Positions 17,104 through 25,698 of a DNA stretch of 48,952 bases are shown piece after piece (positions within the stretch are counted from its first letter, which is position 1; each line of letters opens with the position of its first letter). The notes beneath the pieces were generated by a model. That model did not search any database and had not been told where the DNA came from. It saw only the letters and a program-made list of their open reading frames with translations. Source of the stretch: an uncultured Clostridia bacterium (lineage in GTDB: Bacteria; Bacillota; Clostridia; Oscillospirales; CAG-272); the NCBI GenBank assembly GCA_904501865.1, contig CAJGCF010000002.1:1-48952 (forward strand). The letters are read 5' to 3'. A program made the translations under genes and the position numbers.

Positions 17104-18552
17104 TTAGTTGGGTATTTTCGAGATTATGCGCTTATATACGATTATAAAGAACGTTACGCTGATCGCGGCAGATGCTATTTCTGCCATGGGGAAGGACCAC
17201 CAGACCAAGTCGATGTTCCCCGACAATGATAAGAGGAAGGCCACGGGAATAAGCACTACGAGTTGACGCGCGATAGATACAAACATTGAGAAAATGCTCT
17301 TTCCAAGTGCCTGGAAAACCGATCCTATCACTATACATGCTCCTGCGAAAACAAAGGACAGTGAAACGGTCCTCATACATGGAATAGCTACCGCAACGGA
17401 TTCGGGGTTGGTCAAAAATATTCCCACCAACATATCGGGGATGGCTTGGAACAGGGCAAGACCTATAAGCATATATCCCACGGCATACGCGGCGCCAAGC
17501 TTTGCCGTGCCGAGCAGTCTTTTGCGCTTTTGAGCTCCATAGTTGTATGCTACGATAGGAACTATGCCGTTGTTAAGACCGAATACGGGCATAAAGATAA
17601 AACTCTGGAGCTTGAAGTAAGCACCGAATGCGTTTTGAGCATATTTTCCGATAGGATCTCCAAAGGAATTGAGTATTCCGTTGAACAGCACGTTCATAAC
17701 AGAGCCTATGGACGCCATAATGATAGACGGTACGCCTATAGCGTATATTCTTCCTATCAGCTTGCCTGAAGGTCTGAAGCCCTTAAATGATAGGTGTATC
17801 TCCTTGTTGAACTTGGAGTTGAGGAACAACGCCACAACGAACGCGAGTATCTGACCTATAACGGTAGCTATTGCTGCGCCCGCAAGTCCGAGCCCAAATC
17901 CGAAATCCAGCCCCCAGCTGTCGGGAAGCAGAGACCCTATTCCGTCGGGGAATATGAATATCGGGTCTAAGATTATATTGGCAATAGCACCTATTCCCTG
18001 CGTTATCATGGCAAGATGAGTTTTGCCGGTGGATATCATTAATCTCTCCATAACTATCTCGCCGAATATTCCGAAGGAAAAGATATAACAGATAGACAAA
18101 TATTGCTTTCCAAAAGCGATGACCTCAGTATCGTTTGTCATCCAGCCCATATACGTGTCCATACACGTAAATCCAAGCACGAGGAATACGATGTAGCTAC
18201 AAAGCGCAAGGAACACTCCGTTTGCCGCCACGGTGTTTGCGAGCTTGTGGTTTTTCTCGCCCAGGCTCTTTGAAAGCAGAGCGTTGATGCCTACTCCCGT
18301 GCCTGTTGCTACGGAAATGAGGAAGCTCTGTGCCGCGAACGCCAAGGATATGGCGGTAAATTCATTTTGCGTTTCCGAAATGCTTGCTACGTAGAGGCTA
18401 TCTACTATGTTATATAATGCCTGTATGACCATTGATATTACCATAGGTATCGCCATTGAAAGCAGCAGTTTATTTATCGGCATTGTGCCCATTTTGTTTT
18501 CTTTTATATCCGCGGGTGCGCCTGCCGTTGCAAGTTGTTTTTCTTGTGACAT
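17104..18552 (-). CDS. MATE family efflux transporter
   Basis: A 482-residue, 12-helix MATE transporter, exporting drugs or metabolites by exchange for Na+ or H+. The N-terminal half contains INKLLLSMAIPMVISMVIQA and LYNIVDSLYVA, the family entry motif. The second half repeats the fold (GVPSIIMASIGSVMNVLFNG, then NNGIVPIVAYNYGAQ). AGGAG precedes the ATG. It stands alone under its own promoter, and an inverted repeat in the leader suggests control by a repressor. The substrate is unknown. Divergent from holA. Confidence 0.94.
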   Translation of the reverse strand: MSQEKQLATAGAPADIKENKMGTMPINKLLLSMAIPMVISMVIQALYNIVDSLYVASISETQNEFTAISLAFAAQSFLISVATGTGVGINALLSKSLGEKNHKLANTVAANGVFLALCSYIVFLVLGFTCMDTYMGWMTNDTEVIAFGKQYLSICYIFSFGIFGEIVMERLMISTGKTHLAMITQGIGAIANIILDPIFIFPDGIGSLLPDSWGLDFGFGLGLAGAAIATVIGQILAFVVALFLNSKFNKEIHLSFKGFRPSGKLIGRIYAIGVPSIIMASIGSVMNVLFNGILNSFGDPIGKYAQNAFGAYFKLQSFIFMPVFGLNNGIVPIVAYNYGAQKRKRLLGTAKLGAAYAVGYMLIGLALFQAIPDMLVGIFLTNPESVAVAIPCMRTVSLSFVFAGACIVIGSVFQALGKSIFSMFVSIARQLVVLIPVAFLLSLSGNIDLVWWSFPMAEIASAAISVTFFIIVYKRIISKIPN

Positions 18553-18577
18553 TTTTTCTCCTATCTTGTGAATTTAT

Positions 18578-18596
18578 CGAAATTCGTCAAATTTCG
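18578..18596. promoter_or_regulatory. Candidate operator in the MATE leader
   Basis: A perfect inverted repeat CGAAATT-N5-AATTTCG, starting only a few bases downstream of the expected transcription start of the MATE gene. No regulator gene is adjacent. Confidence 0.5.
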
Positions 18597-18609
18597 TGCA
18601 ACAGGATAT

Positions 18610-18638
18610 ATAATAACATATTATTTCAAATATGTCAA
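18610..18638 (-). promoter_or_regulatory. Promoter of the MATE gene
   Basis: Minus strand TTGACA (18633-18638), 17 bases, TATTAT (18610-18615). Confidence 0.82.
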
Positions 18639-18684
18639 CTGCATTTTTATGAGAAATAATGCGGGCAAAGATTTAAGAACGCAC

Positions 18685-18713
18685 TTGACTTGTTCCTCGC
18701 CAAATGATATAAT
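18685..18713 (+). promoter_or_regulatory. Promoter of holA
   Basis: TTGACT (18685-18690), 17 bases, TATAAT (18708-18713), 26 bases before the start codon. Confidence 0.88.
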
Positions 18714-18739
18714 TATTGTGTAACGAAAGGGGGGATATT

Positions 18740-19765
18740 ATGGAGATAATGAAGGAATCCGAATTCCGTCGACAGATCAAGTCAGGACTTGGGAAATGCT
18801 ATCTTTTTTTCGGTGATGAGGACTATATGAAGAGCTTTGCCGTAAACGCGGCCATAGATGCAGTTTCACCCGATCCCACGCTCTCCTTTTTCAACGTTAT
18901 CAAGCTTGATTCATTCTCATATTCTCCCGATGCTTTACTCTCGGCTATTATGCCCGCGCCTATGATGGCGGATAAAAAGATAATAATTCTATCGGGGCTT
19001 GATTTTACGTCGATGAAGCAATCCGAGGCTGACGCGCTATGTCAGACCGTCGCTGCTCTTGATCAATATGATTATAACACGCTCATAATAAACACCGCTG
19101 CGGACTGCTTTGACGCGGGATTTTTGCCAAAGCGGCCCTCAAGTATGCTCCAAAAGCTCTCTGAGCATATGACTCCCGTTGCTTTTGAAAAAAACAGTCC
19201 TGCAAGGCTTTCCTCTTGGGTGTCAAAGCACTTTGAGCACAACGGCGTTCAGGCATCCCCTGAGGTGTGTGCTCTTGTGGTTGATCGTTGCGGCAGAGAT
19301 ATGTTTAATCTGTCCTCGGAGACGGATAAGATTTCCTTTTACGTCAAAGGAAACGGAAAGACCGAGGTCTTGTCTGCGGATGTTGAAGCGGTATCCGTGT
19401 CCGCCGATGAATACGATGCTTTCGCCTTTACGAACGCCATAGGCGCAAGAAGGAAGGACGCCGCGCTCAACGTTTTAATAGATATGAAGCTGAGACGTGT
19501 AGACCCCATAATCATTATGAGCGAGGTTACAAAGACCGTGTGCGATACTGTGGCGGTCAGGAAGCTTGCGTCCGAGGGGCTGACCTCGCGCGAGATTTCC
19601 GATATCCTTAAGCTTCACGAGTATAAAATATCAATTATTCTCAAAAATGACGTTGATCTTGAGATGTGCGAGAGATTGCTCGAGCGTTGCCGTGACGCCG
19701 ACCTTGAAATAAAGCTCTCAAGGGACGGATATGCGGTGCTTGAGAAGTTTATATGTACTATTTGA
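18740..19765 (+). CDS. holA: DNA polymerase III delta subunit
   Basis: HolA, the clamp-loader delta subunit that opens the sliding clamp. The 341 residues show the family pattern: a start with CYLFFGDEDYMKSFAVNAAI, PMMADKKIIILSGLDF, then FEKNSPARLSSWVSKHF, VVDRCGRDMFNLSSETDKIS, and the C-terminal collar domain. I chose the ATG at 18740, five bases after a G-rich site; a TTG at 18716 overlaps the promoter region. It is followed by 242 bases in which only a small ACGGC/GCCGT hairpin (19854-19867) is seen. Confidence 0.93.
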   Translation: MEIMKESEFRRQIKSGLGKCYLFFGDEDYMKSFAVNAAIDAVSPDPTLSFFNVIKLDSFSYSPDALLSAIMPAPMMADKKIIILSGLDFTSMKQSEADALCQTVAALDQYDYNTLIINTAADCFDAGFLPKRPSSMLQKLSEHMTPVAFEKNSPARLSSWVSKHFEHNGVQASPEVCALVVDRCGRDMFNLSSETDKISFYVKGNGKTEVLSADVEAVSVSADEYDAFAFTNAIGARRKDAALNVLIDMKLRRVDPIIIMSEVTKTVCDTVAVRKLASEGLTSREISDILKLHEYKISIILKNDVDLEMCERLLERCRDADLEIKLSRDGYAVLEKFICTI

Positions 19766-19926
19766 TTCTTGCGGTTTTCCACATTTTCAACAGATATTTC
19801 CACAGCATTTCCTTTTTAGTACAAGGGTTTTTGTCGTTTGCGAGCGTCGTCGCACGGCCTTTGCCGTAAGACGTCACAATATGGATGCGGTGCAGGATTT
19901 CTGTTTGTTATGAGTAAAAATAACTA

Positions 19927-19955
19927 TTGACAATTTCCATATAATGTTATATAAT
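19927..19955 (+). promoter_or_regulatory. Promoter of the HPr-like gene
   Basis: Perfect TTGACA (19927-19932), 17 bases, perfect TATAAT (19950-19955). This is one of the strongest promoters in the window, for a gene of only 76 codons. Confidence 0.92.
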
Positions 19956-20007
19956 GTGGTTGTAAGTGATCTAGTGATCCAAAATAATCAGAGAAAGGAT
20001 AGAAAAA

Positions 20008-20238
20008 ATGACAGTTAACATTCAACTTAAAGAAATTAATGATGTTTATAAGCTTGTAAACATTCTCATAGGATTTCAAGGCGACGTGGACCTCGAGTCC
20101 GGAAAATACAAGGTTGACGGAAAGTCTATACTTGGAATCTTCAGCCTTGATCTCCGTCAGCCTATAAAGCTCACATATGAAGCTGAGGAGGGCGCCGAAA
20201 AGCTTTTAAGTCAGCTTGAGCCTTTCATAGCCGAATAA
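20008..20238 (+). CDS. HPr-like protein without the phosphorylatable histidine
   Basis: A 76-residue protein with the HPr fold pattern: KYKVDGKSILGIFSLDLRQP corresponds to the HPr region around Ser46, with the regulatory serine kept at S40 in KSILG. The N-terminal active-site loop of HPr, normally GIHARPA with His15, is replaced by NDVYKLV, and no histidine occurs anywhere in the protein. It therefore cannot carry PTS phosphate on His15. This recalls Crh of Bacillus, which keeps Ser46 and lost His15 and acts in catabolite control, though the sequence here is shorter. It has AGAAAGGA upstream and its own strong promoter. The regulatory role is inference. Confidence 0.85.
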   Translation: MTVNIQLKEINDVYKLVNILIGFQGDVDLESGKYKVDGKSILGIFSLDLRQPIKLTYEAEEGAEKLLSQLEPFIAE

Positions 20239-20240
20239 GG

Positions 20241-20265
20241 AAAAGGGCGGATATACCGCCCTTTT
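20241..20265 (+). terminator. Terminator after the HPr-like gene
   Basis: A ten-base stem AAAAGGGCGG/CCGCCCTTTT around ATATA, three bases after the stop. The T4 run is part of the stem and a looser T-rich stretch follows before mnmE, so read-through into mnmE is possible. Confidence 0.75.
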
Positions 20266-20291
20266 GAAATTTAATTTTTGTGGAGTCTAAG

Positions 20292-21683
20292 ATGAATCTT
20301 CTTGATACTATAACTGCGATAAGCACTCCGTTTGGCAAGGGCGGCATCGCTGTTCTGAGAATATCGGGCTCGGACGCGGGGGAGATAGCGGACAAGGTTT
20401 TCTGCCCTGCAAGCAAGAAAAAACTTGCGGATATTGAGAGCGGTCGTGCTGTGTACGGACAGATATATTCGAATAACAACGGACAAAAAGTTCAGATAGA
20501 CGACGGCATCGCCGTCTTTTTCCGTGCGCCCGCCTCGTTTACAGGCGAAGATACAGTAGAAATATCCTGCCACGGTGGCGTGCTTGTTACACAGAGAGTT
20601 CTTGAGGCTATTATGTGCGCGGGAGCGCGACTTGCTTTGCCCGGAGAATTTACAAAAAGAGCTTTTGTAAACGGAAAGCTCTCGCTTACCGAGGCCGAGG
20701 CGCTCGGAGATCTTTTAGAGGCTGCCACGGACGAGCAGATGGCTCTTGCTCGCTCGGGAATGAACGGCAAGCTCTCTACAGAGATAGGAAGCATATATGA
20801 TTCAATATGTAACGTCCTTGCGGCAATATACGCAAGGATAGACTATCCCGACGAGGATCTTGCCGACATAGGCCGCGAGGAGATGCTTGAGGTGACAAGA
20901 AAAAATCTTTCTAGCCTTGCGTCGTTGTGCGACACCTATTCCACGGGACACGCGGTCACTGAGGGAGTATCAACGGTCATAGTCGGAAGAACAAACGCAG
21001 GTAAAAGTACGCTGTATAACAGGATCGTCGGCAGAGACGCCGCGATAGTTACCGATATCGCGGGAACTACGAGAGACGTGCTTACGGAAAAGGCAAGGCT
21101 TGGCAGAGTTACACTTCGTTTGTCGGATACGGCAGGCTTGCGTGAATCCTGCGACGTTGTGGAGCAGATAGGTATAGACAGAGCCAAAAGCGAGGCAGAA
21201 CAAGCAGAGTTGATTCTCGCCGTGTTTGACGGAAGCAGAGCTCCCGACGGTGATGACGTTGAGTTTGTAAAATATCTTAAAACGCTAAAGGGTACTCGGA
21301 TCGCTATAATAAATAAGAGCGACCTTGGGATCCTTTCCTCTGTAACGGAGCTGGCACAAGATTTTGAATACGTGATCCCCTTCTCCGCAAACAGCGGTGA
21401 AGGCTCAGATCTGCTTCGAGAGACGGTTGAGCGCATATATATAGACAAAGATCTGAGGGTCGGTGAGGACGCTATAATTTCAAATGCGCGTCAGAATTCC
21501 GCGGCAACCCGCGCAAGGCAGACTCTTGAAGCTGCTATAAGCGCCATTGAGGGAGAGCTTCCTCTTGAGGTGTGTTGTGTCGAGGTGGAGAACTCTATTG
21601 CTATGCTTGGAGAGCTTGACGGAAGAGTCATATCAGAGGACATAGTCTCAAGGATATTTGCCAATTTTTGCGTTGGAAAGTAA
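20292..21683 (+). CDS. mnmE: tRNA modification GTPase MnmE
   Basis: MnmE, which with MnmG adds aminomethyl or carboxymethylaminomethyl groups to U34 of tRNAs. The 463 residues contain an N-terminal folate-binding domain (TITAISTPFGKGGIAVLRIS, then GEFTKRAFVNGKLSLTEAEA), the G domain with GRTNAGKSTLYN, GTTRD, DTAGLR and NKSD, and the C-terminal FCVGK with the conserved Cys. The ATG at 20292 has GGAG seven bases upstream; a GTG at 20280 is less likely. The partner mnmG is 15 kb away on the other strand, an unusual split. Confidence 0.97.
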   Translation: MNLLDTITAISTPFGKGGIAVLRISGSDAGEIADKVFCPASKKKLADIESGRAVYGQIYSNNNGQKVQIDDGIAVFFRAPASFTGEDTVEISCHGGVLVTQRVLEAIMCAGARLALPGEFTKRAFVNGKLSLTEAEALGDLLEAATDEQMALARSGMNGKLSTEIGSIYDSICNVLAAIYARIDYPDEDLADIGREEMLEVTRKNLSSLASLCDTYSTGHAVTEGVSTVIVGRTNAGKSTLYNRIVGRDAAIVTDIAGTTRDVLTEKARLGRVTLRLSDTAGLRESCDVVEQIGIDRAKSEAEQAELILAVFDGSRAPDGDDVEFVKYLKTLKGTRIAIINKSDLGILSSVTELAQDFEYVIPFSANSGEGSDLLRETVERIYIDKDLRVGEDAIISNARQNSAATRARQTLEAAISAIEGELPLEVCCVEVENSIAMLGELDGRVISEDIVSRIFANFCVGK

Positions 21684-21708
21684 TCATAGGATTTGAAAGG
21701 GACAAGAG

Positions 21709-22476
21709 ATGAAAATTCTTGCTATCGGAGATATAGTTGGCACGCGAGCCATCGCACATCTCAAGCAAAGACTTTGGAATATAAGGGACAGATATAAAAT
21801 AGATTTCGTTATTGCCAACGGTGAGAATGCCAGTGAGATACACGGGCTTTCCTCGTCTGATGCCAGAGCTGTTCTTGACACGGGCGTGGATTTTATCACT
21901 ATGGGCAATCACACGTGGAACAAACGAGATATATACGCTTTTCTGGACGCTAATCCCGAGACGATAATTCGTCCTGCAAATTATCCCGGCAGTGCCCCCG
22001 GGTATGGGTACTACATAGTTGACATTCAGGGGTACAAGATGCTGATTATGAACGTGCTTGGACAGGTGTTTATGGACGCTGTCGGAGACCCATTTGACGC
22101 AGTTGAGCTCATACTTGCCAGAGAAGAAGGAAACTACGATATTTCCATTCTGGATATTCACGCCGAGGCGACAAGTGAAAAGTACGCTATTGCAAGAGCC
22201 TTTGATGGCAAGGTGGATATTATGTTTGGTACGCATACCCACGTGCCTACCGCCGATGCGCACATACTGCCGAGCGGATCCGCATATGTGACTGATCTCG
22301 GAATGACGGGACCGCGCAACGGAGTTCTCGGTGTTGACGCCGAGCGGACCCTTACCAAAATGAGAATGCATATGCCCGCGCAATTTGTAGTGGCAGACGG
22401 AGAGATAAAAGCCGACGCCGTTATATTTGACCTTGACGGAGACCGAGTGGTGGGAGTTCAGCGTATAGAATTTTAA
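21709..22476 (+). CDS. ymdB: YmdB family metallophosphoesterase
   Basis: A 255-residue calcineurin-like phosphodiesterase of the YmdB family. The Bacillus protein cleaves 2',3'-cyclic nucleotides and affects biofilm and motility decisions. The di-metal ligands are all visible: D8 in GDIVG, E39-N40 in ANGENAS, N67-H68 in MGNHTW, H151 in DIHAEAT, and H176 and H178 in FGTHTHVPT. It starts 25 bases after mnmE with AAAGGGA upstream and is probably co-transcribed with mnmE and the GNAT gene. Confidence 0.95.
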   Translation: MKILAIGDIVGTRAIAHLKQRLWNIRDRYKIDFVIANGENASEIHGLSSSDARAVLDTGVDFITMGNHTWNKRDIYAFLDANPETIIRPANYPGSAPGYGYYIVDIQGYKMLIMNVLGQVFMDAVGDPFDAVELILAREEGNYDISILDIHAEATSEKYAIARAFDGKVDIMFGTHTHVPTADAHILPSGSAYVTDLGMTGPRNGVLGVDAERTLTKMRMHMPAQFVVADGEIKADAVIFDLDGDRVVGVQRIEF

Positions 22477-22498
22477 ATTTAAACTGTGTGGAGAAAAA

Positions 22499-23011
22499 AT
22501 GATAATAAGAAGATCGGCGCCCGAGGATGTTGAATTTCTGCTTGCAATATTTGACGAGGCGAGACGAACCATAGCGACACTTGGGATAGATCAATGGCAA
22601 AAGGGATATCCGTCTGAAGATATTGTGACGTCGGATATCAATGCCGAGAGATCCTACTGTGTCATATCAGGCGGCGAGATATGTGGGACGTTCGCAATAA
22701 TACGGGATGGGGAGCCCACGTATGACTCAATATATGGCGGAGAATGGTTGACGGGCAACGGAAAAGACCACTATCTTGCCATACACAGAGTCGCGATATC
22801 TGTTAAGAGCCGCGGAAGTGGTATGTCCACCGAGATAATAAATTATGCCATAAATCTTGCAAAAAAGAGTGGCAAAAAGTCCTTACGCATAGATACTCAC
22901 AAGGGCAACAAGGTAATGAGACGTATGCTTGAAAAGCACGGTTTTGTGCACTGCGGAACTATATATCTTGAGGACGGAGACGAGCGCGTGGCGTACGAGA
23001 AATTATTGTAA
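22499..23011 (+). CDS. GNAT family N-acetyltransferase
   Basis: A 170-residue GNAT acetyltransferase. The acetyl-CoA-binding region is VAISVKSRGSGMSTEIINYA (about 100-119), preceded by the beta-4 strand and followed by LRIDTHKGNKVMRRMLEKHG (about 128-150), typical of the fold. GGAGAA precedes the ATG. It is the last gene of the mnmE-ymdB operon and is closed by a strong terminator. The substrate cannot be told from the sequence. Confidence 0.92.
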   Translation: MIIRRSAPEDVEFLLAIFDEARRTIATLGIDQWQKGYPSEDIVTSDINAERSYCVISGGEICGTFAIIRDGEPTYDSIYGGEWLTGNGKDHYLAIHRVAISVKSRGSGMSTEIINYAINLAKKSGKKSLRIDTHKGNKVMRRMLEKHGFVHCGTIYLEDGDERVAYEKLL

Positions 23012-23019
23012 TATGAAAC

Positions 23020-23052
23020 AAAAAGGCTGTCTGCGAAAGCAGACAGCTTTTT
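23020..23052 (+). terminator. Bidirectional terminator between GNAT and transketolase
   Basis: The stem GCTGTCTGC/GCAGACAGC (23026-23034 with 23039-23047), a GAAA tetraloop, and A- and T-runs on both flanks. It serves both convergent transcripts. Confidence 0.92.
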
Positions 23053-23058
23053 GCTTTA

Positions 23059-23997
23059 TTACTTCATTTTAAGTGCGGCACGAGCCTTGTTTGCGATGTT
23101 CTCGGCAGTAAGTCCGTATTCCTCAAGCAGAGGAGGGACCTTGCCGGATTTTCCGAATCTGTCCTCAACGCCTACTCTCAACATAGGAACGGGGCAGCTC
23201 TCGCACAATACCTCCGCAACCGCAGAGCCGAGGCCGCCAATGATGTTGTGCTCCTCTGCGGAGACTATCGCGCCTGTTTCCTTTGCAGCCTTAATAATGA
23301 TATCTTTATCAACAGGCTTTATGGTATGTATGTTTATAACTCTTGCATCTATTCCCTCTTTTGCGAGCGCTTCCGCCGCCTCAAGCGCCATAGATACCAT
23401 GATTCCCGTGGCTACGATGGTAACGTCTGCTCCGTCACGGAGAAGCACGCCCTTGCCTATCTCAAATCTGTAATCGGGGGAATCATTGATGACCTCGACT
23501 GCGGCTCTTCCAAATCTCATATAAAAGGGGCCGTAGGTCTGTATAGCCGCTTCGACTGCCGCGCGCGCCTCGACTGCGTCAGAGGGATTTATCACGGTCA
23601 TTCCGGGTATAGTCCTCATAAGCGCTATGTCCTCAAGGCATTGGTGGGTAGCTCCGTCCTCGCCGACGGTGATTCCTGCGTGAGTAGCGCCTATCTTTAC
23701 GTTAAGGTGAGGATAGCCCACGTTGTTTCTTACCTGCTCAAACGCACGTCCCGCTGCGAACATGGCAAACGACGACGCGAATGCCGTCTTGCCCGCCGCC
23801 GCAAGACCTGCGGCTGTAGATATCATGTTGCCCTCTGCGATTCCGCAATCGAAAAATCTTTCGGGGTGCGCTTTTGCAAAGTATATTGTCTTAGTAGCCT
23901 CAGCAAGGTCGGCGTCCAGAACTACGTAGTCGTATTTGTCGGCAAATTCAACCAATGCTTTACCGTATGCTTCTCTTGTCGCGATCTTTTCTGCCAT
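23059..23997 (-). CDS. Transketolase, C-terminal subunit
   Basis: The C-terminal half (312 residues) of a split transketolase, carrying the pyrimidine-binding and C-terminal domains of a thiamine-diphosphate enzyme. It interconverts pentose-phosphate sugars. Visible motifs are VVLDADLAEATKT, FFDCGIAEGNMISTAAGLA (the catalytic Glu), THAGITVGEDGATHQ and SAEEHNIIGGLGSAVAEVL. It starts 12 bases after the N-terminal subunit gene. Split transketolases are common in Clostridia and archaea. Some such pairs act in other two-carbon transfers, but the neighbourhood gives no sign of that. Confidence 0.95.
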   Translation of the reverse strand: MAEKIATREAYGKALVEFADKYDYVVLDADLAEATKTIYFAKAHPERFFDCGIAEGNMISTAAGLAAAGKTAFASSFAMFAAGRAFEQVRNNVGYPHLNVKIGATHAGITVGEDGATHQCLEDIALMRTIPGMTVINPSDAVEARAAVEAAIQTYGPFYMRFGRAAVEVINDSPDYRFEIGKGVLLRDGADVTIVATGIMVSMALEAAEALAKEGIDARVINIHTIKPVDKDIIIKAAKETGAIVSAEEHNIIGGLGSAVAEVLCESCPVPMLRVGVEDRFGKSGKVPPLLEEYGLTAENIANKARAALKMK

Positions 23998-24009
23998 TTT
24001 TACGTCTCC

Positions 24010-24837
24010 TTACATTGATGCTTTTATCTCTGTGACAGCCGCGAGATAATCGGGATCCTTGGGCGCGCTGCCGTGCCAATTTACCTTGTTTTCCATGAAG
24101 GAAACGCCCTTGCCCTTCACGGTATTGGCGACGATAGCCGTAGGCTTGCCCTTACATGCTTTAGCCGCCTTGAATGCGGATTCTATCTCATCAAAATTAT
24201 GTCCGTCTATTGTGATAACATTGTATCCAAATGCCTCCAGCTTGCTCTCGAAGGGAGCGGGGCCTATGACGTCGGCAACAGGACCGTCTATTTGGAGCTT
24301 GTTGTAATCTATTATTACACAGAGGTTGTCCAGCTTGTAGTGATTAGCGAACATAGACGCCTCCCACACCTGACCTTCCTCGCTCTCTCCGTCTCCGAGG
24401 ATGGTATAAACTCTGTAATCCTTTTTGTCAAGCTTAGCCGCGAGAGCCATTCCGCAAGCAGCCGAAATGCCAAGGCCCAAAGAGCCTGTGGTCATATCTA
24501 CTCCGGGTATTCCCTTCATATCGGGGTGTCCCTGTAGTCTGCTGTCAATCTGACGCAAGGTGGAAAGCTCTTCAAATGTGAAGAACCCCTTTATTGCAAG
24601 CGCGGAATACAGACCGGGGGCTGTGTGTCCCTTTGAAAGCACGAATCTGTCTCTGTCGGGATTTTTGGGATCCTCGGGATACACGGTCATCTCTTCAAAA
24701 TAAAGATATGCCAGAATATCCGCTATTGATAGCGAGCCGCCGGGGTGTCCCGACTGAGCTGCGTGGGTGGATTCAATAATACCAAGTCGTATTTTCGCCG
24801 CGATCTGCGACAGCTCTTGTAGCTTTGATCGTTCCAT
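24010..24837 (-). CDS. Transketolase, N-terminal subunit
   Basis: The thiamine-diphosphate-binding half (275 residues) of the split transketolase. It shows ESTHAAQSGHPGGSLSIADI near the start, FVLSKGHTAPGLYSALAIKG, and the ThDP motif GDGESEEGQVWEA ending in IDYNKLQ (the GDG...N pattern). The ATG at 24837 has AGGACAGGA upstream; a reading from 24867 is less supported. Confidence 0.96.
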   Translation of the reverse strand: MERSKLQELSQIAAKIRLGIIESTHAAQSGHPGGSLSIADILAYLYFEEMTVYPEDPKNPDRDRFVLSKGHTAPGLYSALAIKGFFTFEELSTLRQIDSRLQGHPDMKGIPGVDMTTGSLGLGISAACGMALAAKLDKKDYRVYTILGDGESEEGQVWEASMFANHYKLDNLCVIIDYNKLQIDGPVADVIGPAPFESKLEAFGYNVITIDGHNFDEIESAFKAAKACKGKPTAIVANTVKGKGVSFMENKVNWHGSAPKDPDYLAAVTEIKASM

Positions 24838-24877
24838 TGTCCTGTCCTTTCGGGGAGTTATAAACATTTACATAGAC

Positions 24878-24906
24878 ATTATACTATAAAATACCTTGAA
24901 TGTCAA
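24878..24906 (-). promoter_or_regulatory. Promoter of the transketolase operon
   Basis: Minus strand TTGACA (24901-24906), 17 bases, TATAAT (24878-24883). Confidence 0.9.
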
Positions 24907-24940
24907 CGAGAAAAACAACTTTTTCTCACACAAAAAAGAA

Positions 24941-25483
24941 TTATTCAAAAGAAAAATCACTCAAAGTCAGAACTATCTGCCTGCCGCTCGTGTTCCCTTG
25001 TATTTTATAGGGAGCTTGTGAATTATCCTTAAAATAATACGAGAGATCTTGGTGCTCGTTCTTTATTTGAACGACTTTTTCGCCATTATCCGTTTTTTTA
25101 ATTGACGAGTATTCCACGTTGCCCAAAAGGGTGTAAAATGGCACGAGGAGCTCCCTGTACTCTGATCCCTCGGCACACAATGATCCTATTCTTGCTGACG
25201 TAGATCCGTCTGAGAAAAGAGTTACGGTAAGCCTCTCGAGCTCTTGCGGTGACATAAATATGACGGTCATAACAGACGTCCTTTGGCTTTTTGTGCTCTC
25301 CGGAGTATAATATACAGTTGCATTTATCTGCGAGTTGTCGATGTTGCCCTCTGCCTTGACGGTAAAAGGAGGAGAAGCATAAGCAAAGCAATCAGTGCCC
25401 GATGCGACGCCGCAGGAGTTCAAAAAAACAATAGCGAACGCCAAAAACAACAAAAATCCTATAGCAGAAGCAGTGGATCTCAA
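24941..25483 (-). CDS. Small lipoprotein of unknown function
   Basis: A 180-residue protein with a lipoprotein signal peptide: the hydrophobic stretch AIGFLLFLAFAIVFLNSCG ends in a LNSC lipobox with Cys 24. The mature part is beta-rich (FTVKAEGNIDNSQINATVYY, then QIVLTLSDFSFE) without a family I recognise. The start codon is TTG, supported by GGAGG seven bases upstream. It is divergent from the large lipoprotein at 25.7 kb across 215 bases. Probably exported and tethered to the membrane; function unknown. Confidence 0.82.
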   Translation of the reverse strand: MRSTASAIGFLLFLAFAIVFLNSCGVASGTDCFAYASPPFTVKAEGNIDNSQINATVYYTPESTKSQRTSVMTVIFMSPQELERLTVTLFSDGSTSARIGSLCAEGSEYRELLVPFYTLLGNVEYSSIKKTDNGEKVVQIKNEHQDLSYYFKDNSQAPYKIQGNTSGRQIVLTLSDFSFE

Positions 25484-25574
25484 ATCAAAACCTCCAAGCC
25501 TTGTTATATGTGTAATATTATATGCGGAGGGGACTCTATAAATTACTCAAAATAATAAAAATTCAAAACAACTA

Positions 25575-25603
25575 TTGCAATATTTGTCTGAACATGATAT
25601 AAT
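25575..25603 (+). promoter_or_regulatory. Promoter of the anchored lipoprotein gene
   Basis: TTGCAA (25575-25580), 17 bases, TATAAT (25598-25603). The short inverted repeat GACAA-TAA-TTGTC (25626-25638) follows about 15 bases past the expected start of transcription and is a candidate operator. Confidence 0.78.
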
Positions 25604-25698
25604 AAATGTGGAATTTTAGCCACGTGACAATAATTGTCCAGTAATTTATGCCCGAAATATGTGGTTTAAAAAATATTAGAGCAAAGGGAAAATTGCAA

